DNA from: Streptomyces sp. QL37
GTDB taxonomy: Bacteria; Actinomycetota; Actinomycetes; Streptomycetales; Streptomycetaceae
NCBI RefSeq assembly: GCF_002941025.1
Contig: NZ_PTJS01000001.1
Span: forward strand, 3,968,001-4,032,000
Direction: 5' to 3'
DNA length: 64,000 bases
Both the position numbers and the translations under genes were made by a program. The notes beneath the pieces were generated by a model. It made no database searches. It was given only the letters and a program-made list of their open reading frames with translations, and was not told the DNA's origin. Position 1 is the first letter of the stretch, and every line of letters starts with the position of its first letter. Below, in pieces: positions 42,839 through 52,056 of this stretch.

Positions 42839-44122
42839 CTACAGGAAGGAGTTGATCTCGATGGTCTCGGTACGGCCGGGGCCGACACCGATCGCGGAGA
42901 TCGGGGCGCCGGACATCTCCTCCAGCGCCTTCACGTACGCCTGCGCGTTCTTCGGCAGGTCGGAGAAGGTCTTGGCCTTCGTGATGTCCTCGGACCAGCC
43001 CGGCAGCATCTCGTAGACCGGCTTCGCGTGGTGGAAGTCGGTCTGGCTGTACGGGAGCTCCTCGACGCGCTTGCCGTCGATCTCGTACGCCACGCACACC
43101 GGAATCTGCTCCCAGCCGGTCAGCACGTCCAGCTTGGTGAGGAAGAAGTCGGTGAGGCCGTTGACCCGGGTCGCGTACCGCGCGATCGGGGCGTCGAACC
43201 AGCCGCAGCGGCGGTCACGGCCGGTGGTGACACCGCGCTCGCCGCCGATCCGGCGCAGCGCCTCGCCGTCCTCGTCGAGAAGTTCGGTCGGGAAGGGGCC
43301 GGCACCGACGCGGGTGGTGTAGGCCTTGAGGATGCCGATGACCCGGCTGATCTTCGTCGGGCCCACGCCGGAACCGGTGCAGGCGCCGCCCGCGGTCGGG
43401 TTCGACGAGGTGACGAAGGGGTACGTGCCGTGGTCGACGTCCAGCAGAGTGCCCTGACCGCCCTCGAAGAGGACGACCTTGCCCTCGTCGATGGCGTTGT
43501 TCAGGATCAGCGTCGTGTCGGCGACGTACGGCTTGATCTGCTCCGCGTACTGGAGCATCTCCTCGACGATCTTGTCGGCCTCGATCGCGCGCCGGTTGAA
43601 GACCTTGGCGAGGAGCTGGTTCTTCTGCTCCAGCGCCGCTTCGACCTTCTGCTCCAGGATCGACTCGTCGTAGAGGTCCTGGACGCGGATGCCCACCCGG
43701 TTGATCTTGTCGGCGTAGGTCGGGCCGATGCCGCGCCCGGTGGTACCGATCTTGCGCTTACCGAGGAAGCGTTCCGTCACCTTGTCGACGGTGACGTTGT
43801 ACGGAGTGATCAAATGAGCGTTGCCGCTGATCAGGAGCTTGGACGTGTCGACGCCTCGCTCGTTCAGACCGCTCAGCTCGGAGAGCAGGACCGCCGGGTC
43901 GACGACGACACCGTTACCGATGACCGGGGTACACCCCGGCGAAAGGATTCCGGAGGGGAGGAGATGCAGTGCGTACTTCTGGTCGCCTACGACGACCGTG
44001 TGGCCGGCATTGTTGCCGCCCTGGTAACGCACCACATAGTCAACGGATCCACCGAGGAGGTCGGTGGCCTTCCCCTTGCCCTCGTCACCCCACTGAGCAC
44101 CGAGCAGCACAAGTGCGGGCAC
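42839..44122 (-). CDS. purA: Adenylosuccinate synthase
   Basis: A 427-residue enzyme that joins IMP and aspartate using GTP, the first committed step to AMP. The N-terminal signature [18 protein letters not shown] with the catalytic Asp, the NNAGHTVV segment, the [14 protein letters not shown] motif and the C-terminal [12 protein letters not shown] are all present. Length is normal. GTG 44122 follows GGAAGGGG. It is divergent from the diacylglycerol-kinase-like gene, and a hairpin lies in its 5' leader. Confidence 0.97.
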   Translation of the reverse strand: MPALVLLGAQWGDEGKGKATDLLGGSVDYVVRYQGGNNAGHTVVVGDQKYALHLLPSGILSPGCTPVIGNGVVVDPAVLLSELSGLNERGVDTSKLLISGNAHLITPYNVTVDKVTERFLGKRKIGTTGRGIGPTYADKINRVGIRVQDLYDESILEQKVEAALEQKNQLLAKVFNRRAIEADKIVEEMLQYAEQIKPYVADTTLILNNAIDEGKVVLFEGGQGTLLDVDHGTYPFVTSSNPTAGGACTGSGVGPTKISRVIGILKAYTTRVGAGPFPTELLDEDGEALRRIGGERGVTTGRDRRCGWFDAPIARYATRVNGLTDFFLTKLDVLTGWEQIPVCVAYEIDGKRVEELPYSQTDFHHAKPVYEMLPGWSEDITKAKTFSDLPKNAQAYVKALEEMSGAPISAIGVGPGRTETIEINSFL

Positions 44123-44246
44123 AGGCGTACACCCCTTCCGGGCGGGGCATGTCCAAGGTCAGGGGGCGTACGTAAAGGTCGTACCTGCCGCACGACGATG
44201 TACGGCAAAGCCTGAGCCGTCGAACCGGGTGCCCCGGAATAGACGA

Positions 44247-44274
44247 AGCCCCTGGCGCAATAGCGCAAGGGGCT
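44247..44274 (-). promoter_or_regulatory. Stem-loop in the purA upstream region
   Basis: AGCCCCT-G-GCGC pairs with GCGC-A-AGGGGCT around AATA, broken by one mismatch. It lies 125-152 bases upstream of purA and just before the divergent gene. It could be a leader RNA hairpin; no riboswitch fold is recognised. Confidence 0.4.
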
Positions 44275-44308
44275 CTTGCACCAAGATGCTACCCGAGGAA
44301 GGACCGAG

Positions 44309-45145
44309 GTGTCGGCTGCAGAGCCCCCCGGCGACGGCGACCACCAGCTACTCGTGCTCATCGACCCCCTTGCCCGCCGCTACGACGGCGAGTCCGTGCG
44401 CATCGCGAAGGACGTGCTGAGCGCCGGCGCGCACGCCAAGATCTGCTTCGCGGACGGGCCCGACGAGTTCGCCAGGGCCCTGCACCGGCGGGGCTCCAGG
44501 CGTCCGGTCGTCGTGGGTGACGACCACGCGCTGCTGCGCGCCGTGTCCCAGCTCCACCGGGAGCGGGAGCTGGCGGACAGCATGCTCTCCCTGATCCCGG
44601 TCGGCGCCGCGCACACCCTGGAACTCAGCTACGCGCTCGGCGTGCCCCGGGGCGCCGTAGCGGCGGCGCGCACGGCGCTCGACGGGTCCGCGCGACGGCT
44701 GGACCTGCTCGTCGACGACAGCGACGGGGTAGTCCTCGGCGAGCTGCGCATCCCCGCGGCCTGGCCCTCACCGGGCCCGCCCCACACGGTGTGGGACACC
44801 TGCCGCACCCTGGTGGCCTCGCTGGTCCGCCCGGCCCCGGCCTCGCCCTCGGGTTCCTCCCGCTCCCACCGGCTGAGGGTCGAGGCGGACGGGGTCCTGC
44901 TGAACGACCTGGACCGGCCGGTCGAGGGTGTCTCGGTGACCGCCCAGGGCGACGGAGGCCTGGCCGACGTGGTGATCCGCACGGCCTCCGGGGCAACCCA
45001 CACGGCGGAGGCCAAGGCGGTCACGGTCTCCGGGCCCGACTTCCGCTACCGGGCCGACATACAGGTCGCGGGCCCCGTGAGGACCCGCACATGGACCGTA
45101 CGAGCGGGCGCCTGGGGGCTGGTACTTCCCACGGCGGGTGCCTGA
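44309..45145 (+). CDS. Degenerate diacylglycerol-kinase-like protein
   Basis: A 278-residue protein resembling the DAGK/sphingosine-kinase fold: an N-terminal LLVLIDPLARRYDGES strand, a SLIPVGAAHTLELSYALGVPRG segment that matches the IPLGTGNDFARALG-type block, and a C-terminal beta domain. The nucleotide motif GGDGT is replaced by VGDDHA, so kinase activity is doubtful. GTG 44309 has GAGGAAGG upstream. It is divergent from purA, a position that looks fixed in Streptomyces, which suggests a conserved but non-classical role. Confidence 0.7.
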   Translation: MSAAEPPGDGDHQLLVLIDPLARRYDGESVRIAKDVLSAGAHAKICFADGPDEFARALHRRGSRRPVVVGDDHALLRAVSQLHRERELADSMLSLIPVGAAHTLELSYALGVPRGAVAAARTALDGSARRLDLLVDDSDGVVLGELRIPAAWPSPGPPHTVWDTCRTLVASLVRPAPASPSGSSRSHRLRVEADGVLLNDLDRPVEGVSVTAQGDGGLADVVIRTASGATHTAEAKAVTVSGPDFRYRADIQVAGPVRTRTWTVRAGAWGLVLPTAGA

Positions 45146-45160
45146 ACCCCGCCGGGGGCC

Positions 45161-45697
45161 TCACCCCGAGGTCTTGCGACTCTCGCTCCACCGGTCCAGG
45201 ACGCCGACCAGCTCCGCCTGCATGAACTCGAAGAACTCCGCCGTCTCCGCGAGGCGTGCTCCCGCCGGGGTGTCCTCGCCGAGGGAGCGCGCGCCGTCCC
45301 TCAGCGTGCGCTCCCAGCGGGTCAGCACCTGGTCACGGTTGGCGAAGGTGGCGTACCAGATCTCGTCGTGCAGGCGGTAGCGGTCGCGGCGTGAGCCGGG
45401 GTCCCGCTCGCGGCCGACCATCCTGACCTGGGTGAGGTAGTTGATCGCACCCGATACGGCGGCCGGACTGATCTGCAGCTGCCGCCCGAGGTCCGCCGAG
45501 GTCATGGAGGCGTCGTCGTCGGCGAGGAGCGCCGCGAAGACCCGCGCGGCCATCCGCTGCATCCCCGCCTCGGTCATCTCCGCCGCGAAGCGCTCGACGA
45601 AGCGGGACACCGCGTTCTCGTCACGCCCGCCCGCGCTGTCCGCCGTCCCCCCGGATTCCCCGGACGTCCTCCCGGCTTCCCCGGTCCCGCTGGTCAT
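45161..45697 (-). CDS. GbsR/MarR-type regulator
   Basis: A 178-residue winged-helix regulator. The DNA-binding part is MTSADLGRQLQISPAAVSGA followed by the wing RERDPGSRRDRYRLHD; the C-terminal helices (ETAEFFEFMQAELVGVLDRW) form the dimer. ATG 45697 with GGAGG at 11 bases is preferred over a GTG ten codons upstream that has no ribosome site. It is divergent from an ABC exporter, and the TTCACAA palindrome between them is its probable operator, giving substrate-induced efflux. Confidence 0.85.
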   Translation of the reverse strand: MTSGTGEAGRTSGESGGTADSAGGRDENAVSRFVERFAAEMTEAGMQRMAARVFAALLADDDASMTSADLGRQLQISPAAVSGAINYLTQVRMVGRERDPGSRRDRYRLHDEIWYATFANRDQVLTRWERTLRDGARSLGEDTPAGARLAETAEFFEFMQAELVGVLDRWSESRKTSG

Positions 45698-45753
45698 GGT
45701 TTTCGCCGCCTCCCCTTCTCCGGTCACGCCCCAACTTTATACGCTTCCTTAAC

Positions 45754-45769
45754 TTCACAACTTTGTGAA
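45754..45769. promoter_or_regulatory. Palindromic operator between regulator and ABC exporter
   Basis: TTCACAA-CT-TTGTGAA, perfect 7-bp arms, 21 bases before the ATPase start and in the divergent promoter. The AT-rich flanks (TTTATAC, CTTTCC) hold the likely promoters. Confidence 0.7.
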
Positions 45770-45789
45770 ATCAGCGTACTTTCCAAAAC

Positions 45790-46722
45790 ATGACGAAGGC
45801 AATCACCGTGTCCGGACTGCACAAGTCGTTCGGACGGACACACGCACTGGACGGCCTCGACCTCACCGTCGAGGCGGGCGAGGTCCACGGCTTCCTCGGG
45901 CCCAACGGCGCCGGGAAGTCCACCACCATCCGGGTCCTGCTGGGCCTGCTCCGCGCGGATTCGGGCGCCGCCCAGCTGCTCGGGAAGGATCCGTGGCACG
46001 ACGCCGTGGAGCTGCACCGCCGCCTGGCCTACGTGCCCGGCGACGTGGAGCTCTGGCCGGGTCTCACCGGCGGCGAGGCCATCGACCTGCTCTCGCGTCT
46101 GCGCGGCGGGGCCGACAAGCGGCGCCGCGACGAGCTGATCGAGCGCTTCGACCTCGACCCGACGAAGAAGGGCCGCGCCTACTCGAAGGGCAACCGCCAG
46201 AAGGTGGCCATCGTCGCCGCGCTGGCCTCCGACGCGGAGCTGCTGCTCCTGGACGAGCCGACCGCCGGCCTCGACCCCCTGATGGAGGTGGTCTTCCAGG
46301 ACGTGATCCTGCGGGCGAAGGCCGCGGGCAGGACCGTGCTGCTCTCCAGCCACATCCTGGCCCAGGTGGAGAAACTGGCCGACCGGATCAGCATCGTCCG
46401 GCTGGGCAGGACCGTGCAGTCCGGGTCGCTGAGCGAGCTGCGGCACCTGACGCGTACGACGATCGAGGCCGAGACCGACCGGCCCGCCACCGGGCTCGAC
46501 GGCCTGCCCGGGGTGCACTCCGTGGAGGTCGGCGAGGACGGCGCGGGTGCCCGGGTGCGGTTCGACGTGGACGGCGGTCACCTCGACGACGCCGTGAGCA
46601 AGCTCGCCGAATGCGGCGTACGCAGCCTGATCAGCCATCCGCCGACACTCGAGGAGCTCATGCTGCGCCACTACGGCGACGAGCTCACCGTGGGCGGCCA
46701 CACCGACGGAGGCAGCCGGTGA
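45790..46722 (+). CDS. ABC exporter ATP-binding subunit
   Basis: A 310-residue ATPase. Walker A is GPNGAGKST, the Q-loop and the signature [10 protein letters not shown] (a degenerate LSGGQ typical of exporter subgroups) follow, Walker B is [13 protein letters not shown], and the switch His is in LLSSHI. The C-terminal domain resembles the regulatory tail of drug exporters (DrrA-like). No ribosome site precedes ATG 45790, so the mRNA may be leaderless or nearly so. It overlaps the permease start as GTGA. Confidence 0.93.
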   Translation: MTKAITVSGLHKSFGRTHALDGLDLTVEAGEVHGFLGPNGAGKSTTIRVLLGLLRADSGAAQLLGKDPWHDAVELHRRLAYVPGDVELWPGLTGGEAIDLLSRLRGGADKRRRDELIERFDLDPTKKGRAYSKGNRQKVAIVAALASDAELLLLDEPTAGLDPLMEVVFQDVILRAKAAGRTVLLSSHILAQVEKLADRISIVRLGRTVQSGSLSELRHLTRTTIEAETDRPATGLDGLPGVHSVEVGEDGAGARVRFDVDGGHLDDAVSKLAECGVRSLISHPPTLEELMLRHYGDELTVGGHTDGGSR

Positions 46723-48380
46723 CCGCCGCCACCACGACCCGGGCGCCCGCGCCCGCCCGGTCCCTCACGCACAGCGCCGGCTCCCTCGCCGGCACCCGCA
46801 CCCTGATCCGGTTCAACCTGCGCAGGGACCGGGTCCGGCTCCCCGTCTGGATCCTCGCCCTGTTCGTCGGGACGGCCTCCACCGCGAGCAAGTACACGAC
46901 GCTGTACGCCGACCCGGCCGACCGCGCCTCCGTCGTCACCACCATGAAGAGCCCGGCCGGACTGGCCATGACAGGGCCTGAGCACTATCTCGACGACTAC
47001 ACCTTCGGCTCGATGACGGGCCACCAGATGCTCGGCTTCATGGCCGTGCTCGTCGGCCTCATGAGCGTCCTGATCATCACCCGCCACACCCGGGAAGAGG
47101 AGGAGACCAACCGCGCCGAGCTGGTCCGCTCCACCGTCGTCGGCCGGCACGCCCACCTGGCCGCGGCCCTGACGGTCGCGGTGCTCGCCAACCTCGCGCT
47201 GGCGCTGCTGCTGGCCGTCGGTCTCGGCTCGATGGGCATCGACTCCATCGACACCGGCGGCTCCCTGCTCTACGGCTTCGCGCACGCGGCCGTGGGCGTC
47301 GTCTTCGCGGGCGTCGCGGCGGTCACCGTCCAGATCACCGCGCACACCCGGGGCGCCTCCGGCACGGCCATGGCGGTCATCGGCCTCGCCTACGTCCTGC
47401 GGGCCGCCGGAGACGCGGGCGGCGACGACGCGCTCTCCTGGCTCTCCCCCATCGGCTGGGTCCAGCGCACCTACCCGTACGTGGACGACCGCTGGTGGCC
47501 GCTGCTGCTCTGCGCGGCACTCGCCGTCCTGTGTTCCGGCGCCGGATTCGTCCTGTCCACCCGGCGGGACGTGGGCGCCGGGCTGCGCGCGGCACGGCTC
47601 GGCAGCCCGGTCGCGTCCACGTCGCTGACCCGGCCGCTGGGCTTCGCGCTGAGGCTGCACCGCTCCGTGCTCGCCGGTTTCGGCGCCGGGCTGTTCCTGA
47701 TGGGCGTGATGTACGGATCGATCCTCGGCAGCGCGGACGACATGCTGAAGAACATCGACCAGCTCCAGGAAGCGCTGAAGGACATCGGGGGCGCGACCAT
47801 GGAGGAGTCGTTCGCGTCGATGGTCATGGTCGTTCTCGCCGTCGTCGCCGCCGTGTACGTGGTGATGGCCACCCTCCGGCCGAGGTCCGAGGAGAACGCG
47901 GGCCGGGTGGAGCCCCTGCTCGCGACCGGCCTGTCCCGCGCCCGCTGGGCGGGCAGCCACCTCGTCGTCGCGCTGGCGGGCGGCACGGTCGTGCTGCTCC
48001 TCGCGGGACTCGGCATCGGTGTCGCGGGGGCGGCGTCGGCCGGCGACTCCGGGCTGCTGCTGAAACTGGTGGGGGCCGCGCTGGCGTACGCCCCGGCGCT
48101 CTGGGTGACGGTCGGAGTCGCGGCCGTCCTCTTCGGCTGGCTGCCCCGGGCGGCGTCGGCGGCCTGGGCCGTGCCGGTCTACGCGTTCGTGGTCGGTTAC
48201 CTGGGCCAACTGCTGCGGTTCCCGCACTGGATGAACAACGTGTCACCCTTCGGCCATGTGCCCCAGCTGCCCGCGGCCCCCATGAACTGGACGCCCCTGG
48301 CCGTGCTCACGCTGATCGCCGCCGCCCTGATCCTGCTCGGTCTGGAGGGCTTCCGGAGGCGGGACCTTCAGACCAAGTAA
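46719..48380 (+). CDS. ABC exporter permease, two-module ABC-2 type
   Basis: A 553-residue membrane protein with about twelve hydrophobic helices in two repeated halves. Each half has the long extracytoplasmic-loop pattern and a repeated element: [18 protein letters not shown] in the first and [20 protein letters not shown] in the second. That doubled layout is typical of polyether/drug exporters (TetAB/EfeYZ-like). GTG 46719 overlaps the ATPase stop as GTGA and has GGAGG six bases upstream. It would pair as a dimer with the ATPase to expel a hydrophobic compound. Confidence 0.9.
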   Translation: MTAATTTRAPAPARSLTHSAGSLAGTRTLIRFNLRRDRVRLPVWILALFVGTASTASKYTTLYADPADRASVVTTMKSPAGLAMTGPEHYLDDYTFGSMTGHQMLGFMAVLVGLMSVLIITRHTREEEETNRAELVRSTVVGRHAHLAAALTVAVLANLALALLLAVGLGSMGIDSIDTGGSLLYGFAHAAVGVVFAGVAAVTVQITAHTRGASGTAMAVIGLAYVLRAAGDAGGDDALSWLSPIGWVQRTYPYVDDRWWPLLLCAALAVLCSGAGFVLSTRRDVGAGLRAARLGSPVASTSLTRPLGFALRLHRSVLAGFGAGLFLMGVMYGSILGSADDMLKNIDQLQEALKDIGGATMEESFASMVMVVLAVVAAVYVVMATLRPRSEENAGRVEPLLATGLSRARWAGSHLVVALAGGTVVLLLAGLGIGVAGAASAGDSGLLLKLVGAALAYAPALWVTVGVAAVLFGWLPRAASAAWAVPVYAFVVGYLGQLLRFPHWMNNVSPFGHVPQLPAAPMNWTPLAVLTLIAAALILLGLEGFRRRDLQTK

Positions 48381-48415
48381 GGAACCGGCCACGGTGTGCG
48401 CACGTCTGGACGCGT

Positions 48416-48802
48416 ATGGAGCAGCGTGACGCGGCGGGATACGGCGGGTGTGCGACGGCGGCGCTCGGGGCGGCGACCGCCCTGTACGTCTGGGGGTCGT
48501 CCCGGCGCACCGGCCTGCACATGGGCACCGGCCTGGAGGGGCACGGCAAGGACCTCTCCGTCCTGTGGACGGAGCTGCCCCTCGTCCTGCTCGCCGGGGC
48601 CCTGATCCCGCCGCTCACCTGGCTGCTGACCCTGCGTCTGATGCGTGGGCGCAGGTCGCCGGGGCTCCGGTCCCTCGTCGCCGGCGCGTGCACCGCGGGG
48701 GTCCTCGCCCTGTCCACGTGGGGCCTCCACACCTGGGCGAACCCGTACGACCCGGAGAACGTACGGCTCTCCGGCGCGCTCGTCTCAGATCTCGACCAGT
48801 AG
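48416..48802 (+). CDS. Small hypothetical membrane protein
   Basis: A 128-residue protein with three or four hydrophobic segments (CATAALGAATALYVWG, LPLVLLAGALIPPLTWLLTL, LVAGACTAGVLALSTWGL). It begins 35 bases after the permease and may belong to its transcript. The start is uncertain since the ribosome site is weak. Its end overlaps the convergent P450 gene by 18 bp. No family is recognised. Confidence 0.6.
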   Translation: MEQRDAAGYGGCATAALGAATALYVWGSSRRTGLHMGTGLEGHGKDLSVLWTELPLVLLAGALIPPLTWLLTLRLMRGRRSPGLRSLVAGACTAGVLALSTWGLHTWANPYDPENVRLSGALVSDLDQ

Positions 48803-49990
48803 CCGCCTGAGTCCCCGGATCACGTAGCCCGGCTTCCACTCCGGCTCCGCGGTCAGCCGCATCCCGGGCGCCTTGCGCAGCAACTCACCGAACGACGCGG
48901 TCAGTTCGAGGCGGGCCAGCGGGGCGCCCAGGCAGTAGTGGATGCCCGCGCCGAAGGAGATGTGCGGGTTGTCCCGCCGGGACAGGTCCAGCGTCTCCGC
49001 GTCGGCGAAACGCTCCGGATCCCGGTTGGCCGACGCGAAGAGCAGCGCGACCTGCGAACCGCGCGGGATGACGGTGCCGTCGATCTCGATGTCGTCCAGG
49101 ACCCATCGCGCGAACATCGGCACCGGGGTGTCGTAGCGCAGCAGTTCCTCCACCGCCGTCGGCAGGAGACCGTGGTCACCGCGCAGGGACGCCAGCTGCT
49201 CGGGGTGCCGGAAGAGCATCCACCAGCTGTTGGCGGTGGCGTTGACGGTCGCCTCGTGACCGGCGTTGAGCAGCAGCACGCAGGTGGAGATGATCTCCTG
49301 CTCGGACAGCCGGTCCTCGTCGTCGTGGGCGGCGATGAGCCCGGAGATCAGATCGGTCCCCGGGTCGGCGCGCCTCGCCGCGATCAGTTCCCGCAGATAT
49401 CCGGAGAACTCGACCGACGCCTGGACGGCGGCCCGCGCGGTCTCCTCCGGCGGGTTCAGCTCGAACATTCCGCAGATCGCCGCCGACCAGGGCCGCAGCA
49501 GATGCCGGTCGGCTTCCGGTACCCCGAGCATCTCGCCGATGACGGCCACCGGCAGCGGCTCTGCGACCGCGCCGAGCAGATCGCCGCCGCCCGCCTCGAC
49601 GAAGTCGTCGACGAGCCCGGCGGCCAGCCGCCCCACGGTCGGTGCGAGAGCCTCGACCCGCCGGGGCGTGAACGCCTTGGCGACCAGCCGCCGGATCCGG
49701 GTGTGGTCCGGGGCCTCCAGGTCGAGGATCCCGTGCCCGTTGAGCGTGTGGAACGGTTCGTGCTCGGCGGGCGGGGCGGTGACGCCGAACTCGTCGTGGC
49801 TGAACCGGTGCAGATACGTCCGCCCCAGCCGCCGGTCGCGCAGCAGCCCGGAGACGTCGGAGTAGTGCGGGACGAGCCACTGCCGTGTCGGCTCGAAGTA
49901 GTGCGCCCGGCCGGTGGCGCGCAGCGCGGCGTAGGCGGGATACGGGTCGGCGACGAACGCCGGGGACCAGGGGTCGAAGGACACGTGCAT
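48785..49990 (-). CDS. Cytochrome P450, CYP107-like
   Basis: A 401-residue soluble bacterial P450. The heme ligand is Cys353 in FGAGIHYCLGAPLARLE; the oxygen-activating I-helix is LLLNAGHEATVN, the K-helix is EELLR, and the C-helix is HTRIRRLVAKAF. It would hydroxylate a small substrate with electrons from ferredoxin, though no ferredoxin gene is adjacent. ATG 49990 matches the family start. From memory, the S. coelicolor gene in this position is CYP107P1, so the same subfamily is likely. No biosynthetic cluster surrounds it. Confidence 0.92.
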   Translation of the reverse strand: MHVSFDPWSPAFVADPYPAYAALRATGRAHYFEPTRQWLVPHYSDVSGLLRDRRLGRTYLHRFSHDEFGVTAPPAEHEPFHTLNGHGILDLEAPDHTRIRRLVAKAFTPRRVEALAPTVGRLAAGLVDDFVEAGGGDLLGAVAEPLPVAVIGEMLGVPEADRHLLRPWSAAICGMFELNPPEETARAAVQASVEFSGYLRELIAARRADPGTDLISGLIAAHDDEDRLSEQEIISTCVLLLNAGHEATVNATANSWWMLFRHPEQLASLRGDHGLLPTAVEELLRYDTPVPMFARWVLDDIEIDGTVIPRGSQVALLFASANRDPERFADAETLDLSRRDNPHISFGAGIHYCLGAPLARLELTASFGELLRKAPGMRLTAEPEWKPGYVIRGLRRLLVEI

Positions 49991-49999
49991 GAGCCGACG

Positions 50000-50668
50000 C
50001 TATCCGGGCGTGACCAGCCTCGCCTCGTACGCGAACACGGCCGCCTGGGTACGGTCCCGCAGCCCCAGCTTCACCAGGATGCGGCTGACATGGGTCTTGA
50101 TGGTCGACTCGGCGACCACCAGGTGCGAGGCGATCTCCAGGTTGGACAGCCCCTGGGCGATCAGCACGAGGACCTCCGTCTCCCGCTCGGTGAGGTCACC
50201 GATCCTGGACATGGCGGGCGGTCTCGGCGCGTCGGCGATCTTCGAGAACTCGGTGATCAGCCTCCGGGTCACCGTCGGAGCGAGCAGTGCCTCGCCCGAC
50301 GCCACCACCCGTACGCCCTCGGCGAGCTGCCGTGCCGAGGCGTCCTTCAGGAGGAACCCGGAGGCGCCTGCCCGGAGGGCCTGGTAGACGTACTCGTCGA
50401 GGTCGAAGGTGGTCAGGACGAGCACCTTGGCGTCCGCGTCGGCGGCGACGATCTCCCGGGTCGCCTCGATTCCGTTGAGCTCGGGCATCCGGATGTCCAT
50501 CAGGACCACGTCGGGCCGCAGCGCGGCGACCTGCGAGACCGCCTGCCGCCCGTCGACGGCCTCGCCGACGACCTCGATGCCCGGCATCGCGTTGAGCAGC
50601 ACGGAGAAACCCTCGCGGACCATCATCTGGTCGTCGACGATCAGGACCCGGATGGGCGACTCGGTCAC
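50000..50668 (-). CDS. NarL/LuxR-type response regulator
   Basis: A 222-residue response regulator. The receiver has VLIVDDQMMVREG at the start, the phosphoacceptor in VVLMDIRMPE, and the Thr/Lys switch pair in LVLTTFD and FLLKDA. The LuxR helix-turn-helix is LTEREVTEVL-like: LTERETEVLVLIAQGLSNLEI ends the string, with SHLVVAESTIKTHVSRILVK. GTG 50668 overlaps the kinase stop as GTGA, so both are made together. Phosphorylated dimers would bind promoters of unknown targets. Confidence 0.95.
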   Translation of the reverse strand: MTESPIRVLIVDDQMMVREGFSVLLNAMPGIEVVGEAVDGRQAVSQVAALRPDVVLMDIRMPELNGIEATREIVAADADAKVLVLTTFDLDEYVYQALRAGASGFLLKDASARQLAEGVRVVASGEALLAPTVTRRLITEFSKIADAPRPPAMSRIGDLTERETEVLVLIAQGLSNLEIASHLVVAESTIKTHVSRILVKLGLRDRTQAAVFAYEARLVTPG

Positions 50669-51981
50669 GCGCCCTCACCGTCCTCCGCGCCGGTGCGCCG
50701 CGCCGGTACGGGCAGGAACACGGCGACCTCGTAGCCACCGTCCCCGGACGCCCCCGCGGTCATCTCCCCGTTCAGCATCGCGACCCGCTCCCGCATCCCC
50801 GTGATCCCGTGCCCGGCACCCGGCGACGGCTTGACCAGCCCCCGCGCGGGGCCGTTGACGACACGCACCCCGAGTCCGCCGAGCACATAGCCGATCTCCA
50901 CCTTGGCGGTGGCGCCCGGCGCGTGCCGGAGCGTGTTGCTCAGCGCCTCCTGGACGATCCGGTACGCCGACAGCTCGACGCCCTGCGGAAGCTCCCGCAC
51001 CGCGCCGGTGACGGTCTTCTCCGTCTCCAGGCCCGTCTCGCGGACGTTGTCCAGCAACCGGTCGAGCTCGGCGAGCGTGGGCTGAGGGGCGTCCGGCGCC
51101 TCGTAGTCCTCCGCCCGTACGACACCGAGGACGCGGCGCAGCTCGGTGAGCGCCGCGACGGCGTTCTCCCGGATGGTCACGAACGCCTGCTCCAGCTCGG
51201 GCGGCGGATTCTCCACCCGGTACGGGGCGGCCTCGGCCTGGATGGCGACGACGGACATGTGGTGGGCGACGACGTCGTGCAGCTCACGGGCGATCGTGGT
51301 GCGCTCCTCCAGGAGCGTGCGCCGGTCGCGCTCCACGGCGGTGACGGTGCGCTGCACGGTCACCTCCCGCTGGGCCTCTCGACGCACCTGCACCAACGCG
51401 ACGAGGAGCAGGGCCAGCGCCGAGACGACGGCCATGGGCTGGGTGCTGGAGGAGTAGGGCCCGGCGAAGTTCCCCAGGACGGATCCGACGAGCAGGGTGA
51501 TCAGCCACATCCAGACGGCCGTGCGCGGCCGGGTCCTCGCCGCCACGACGATCAGCACGCCCAGGTGACAGGCGAAGGCACTCCCGCCCCACGGCCAGTC
51601 CCCGCTGCTCAGGCCGGCCACCAGGGGGATGGAGGCGATCGACACCCAGAACGCGAGCACGGGGCGGACCAGCGTCATCATCAGCACGGCGGGCGGCACG
51701 AACGCGGTGATGCCCGTCACCGTGCCGAACGGGGAGTAGGTGTTCGCGGTGAAGACGCCGTCCATCCCCGCGATCAGCGCGACCAGACCCACCACCGCGT
51801 GCGGGAACCAGACGGCTCCCTTCCGGACCGTCCCCGGCAGTCGCCGGATCACGGGCCCGTCCGGGCCCAGCGGGCTCAACGGGCGGTAGTCGAGTACGTT
51901 CTGGAACAGGTCCTGGCGCAGGCCGGCTATCGCCCCGGCTGCCGCCTGGTGCTCCGGGCTTCGGAACTTGGTCTCGGTCAC
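50665..51981 (-). CDS. DesK/NarX-like sensor histidine kinase
   Basis: A 438-residue membrane kinase. Five or six membrane helices (about residues 55-200) hold no large external loop, suggesting an in-membrane or cytoplasmic signal. The HisKA_3 phosphoacceptor is in ERTTIARELHDVVAHHMSVV, and the HATPase domain has LSAYRIVQEALSNTLRHA, a G1-like block and GHGITGMRERV. GTG 51981 is preferred; a TTG three codons earlier lacks a ribosome site. It pairs with the response regulator that overlaps its end. Confidence 0.93.
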   Translation of the reverse strand: MTETKFRSPEHQAAAGAIAGLRQDLFQNVLDYRPLSPLGPDGPVIRRLPGTVRKGAVWFPHAVVGLVALIAGMDGVFTANTYSPFGTVTGITAFVPPAVLMMTLVRPVLAFWVSIASIPLVAGLSSGDWPWGGSAFACHLGVLIVVAARTRPRTAVWMWLITLLVGSVLGNFAGPYSSSTQPMAVVSALALLLVALVQVRREAQREVTVQRTVTAVERDRRTLLEERTTIARELHDVVAHHMSVVAIQAEAAPYRVENPPPELEQAFVTIRENAVAALTELRRVLGVVRAEDYEAPDAPQPTLAELDRLLDNVRETGLETEKTVTGAVRELPQGVELSAYRIVQEALSNTLRHAPGATAKVEIGYVLGGLGVRVVNGPARGLVKPSPGAGHGITGMRERVAMLNGEMTAGASGDGGYEVAVFLPVPARRTGAEDGEGA

Positions 51982-52056
51982 GAGTCCCAAGGTAGGCGTC
52001 GCCCCCTGCCCCGGTCGTCAGCAGTGATACGGATCCTTCGCCGTCCGTCGCAAGTA

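Noticed and set aside
44123..44308. Purine riboswitch in the purA leader
   Set aside because: Only a simple stem-loop is seen, without the conserved three-way junction sequences of purine riboswitches.
48785..52000. Secondary-metabolite cluster around the cytochrome P450
   Set aside because: Neighbours are a two-component system, an exporter and housekeeping genes; no core biosynthetic enzyme is present.
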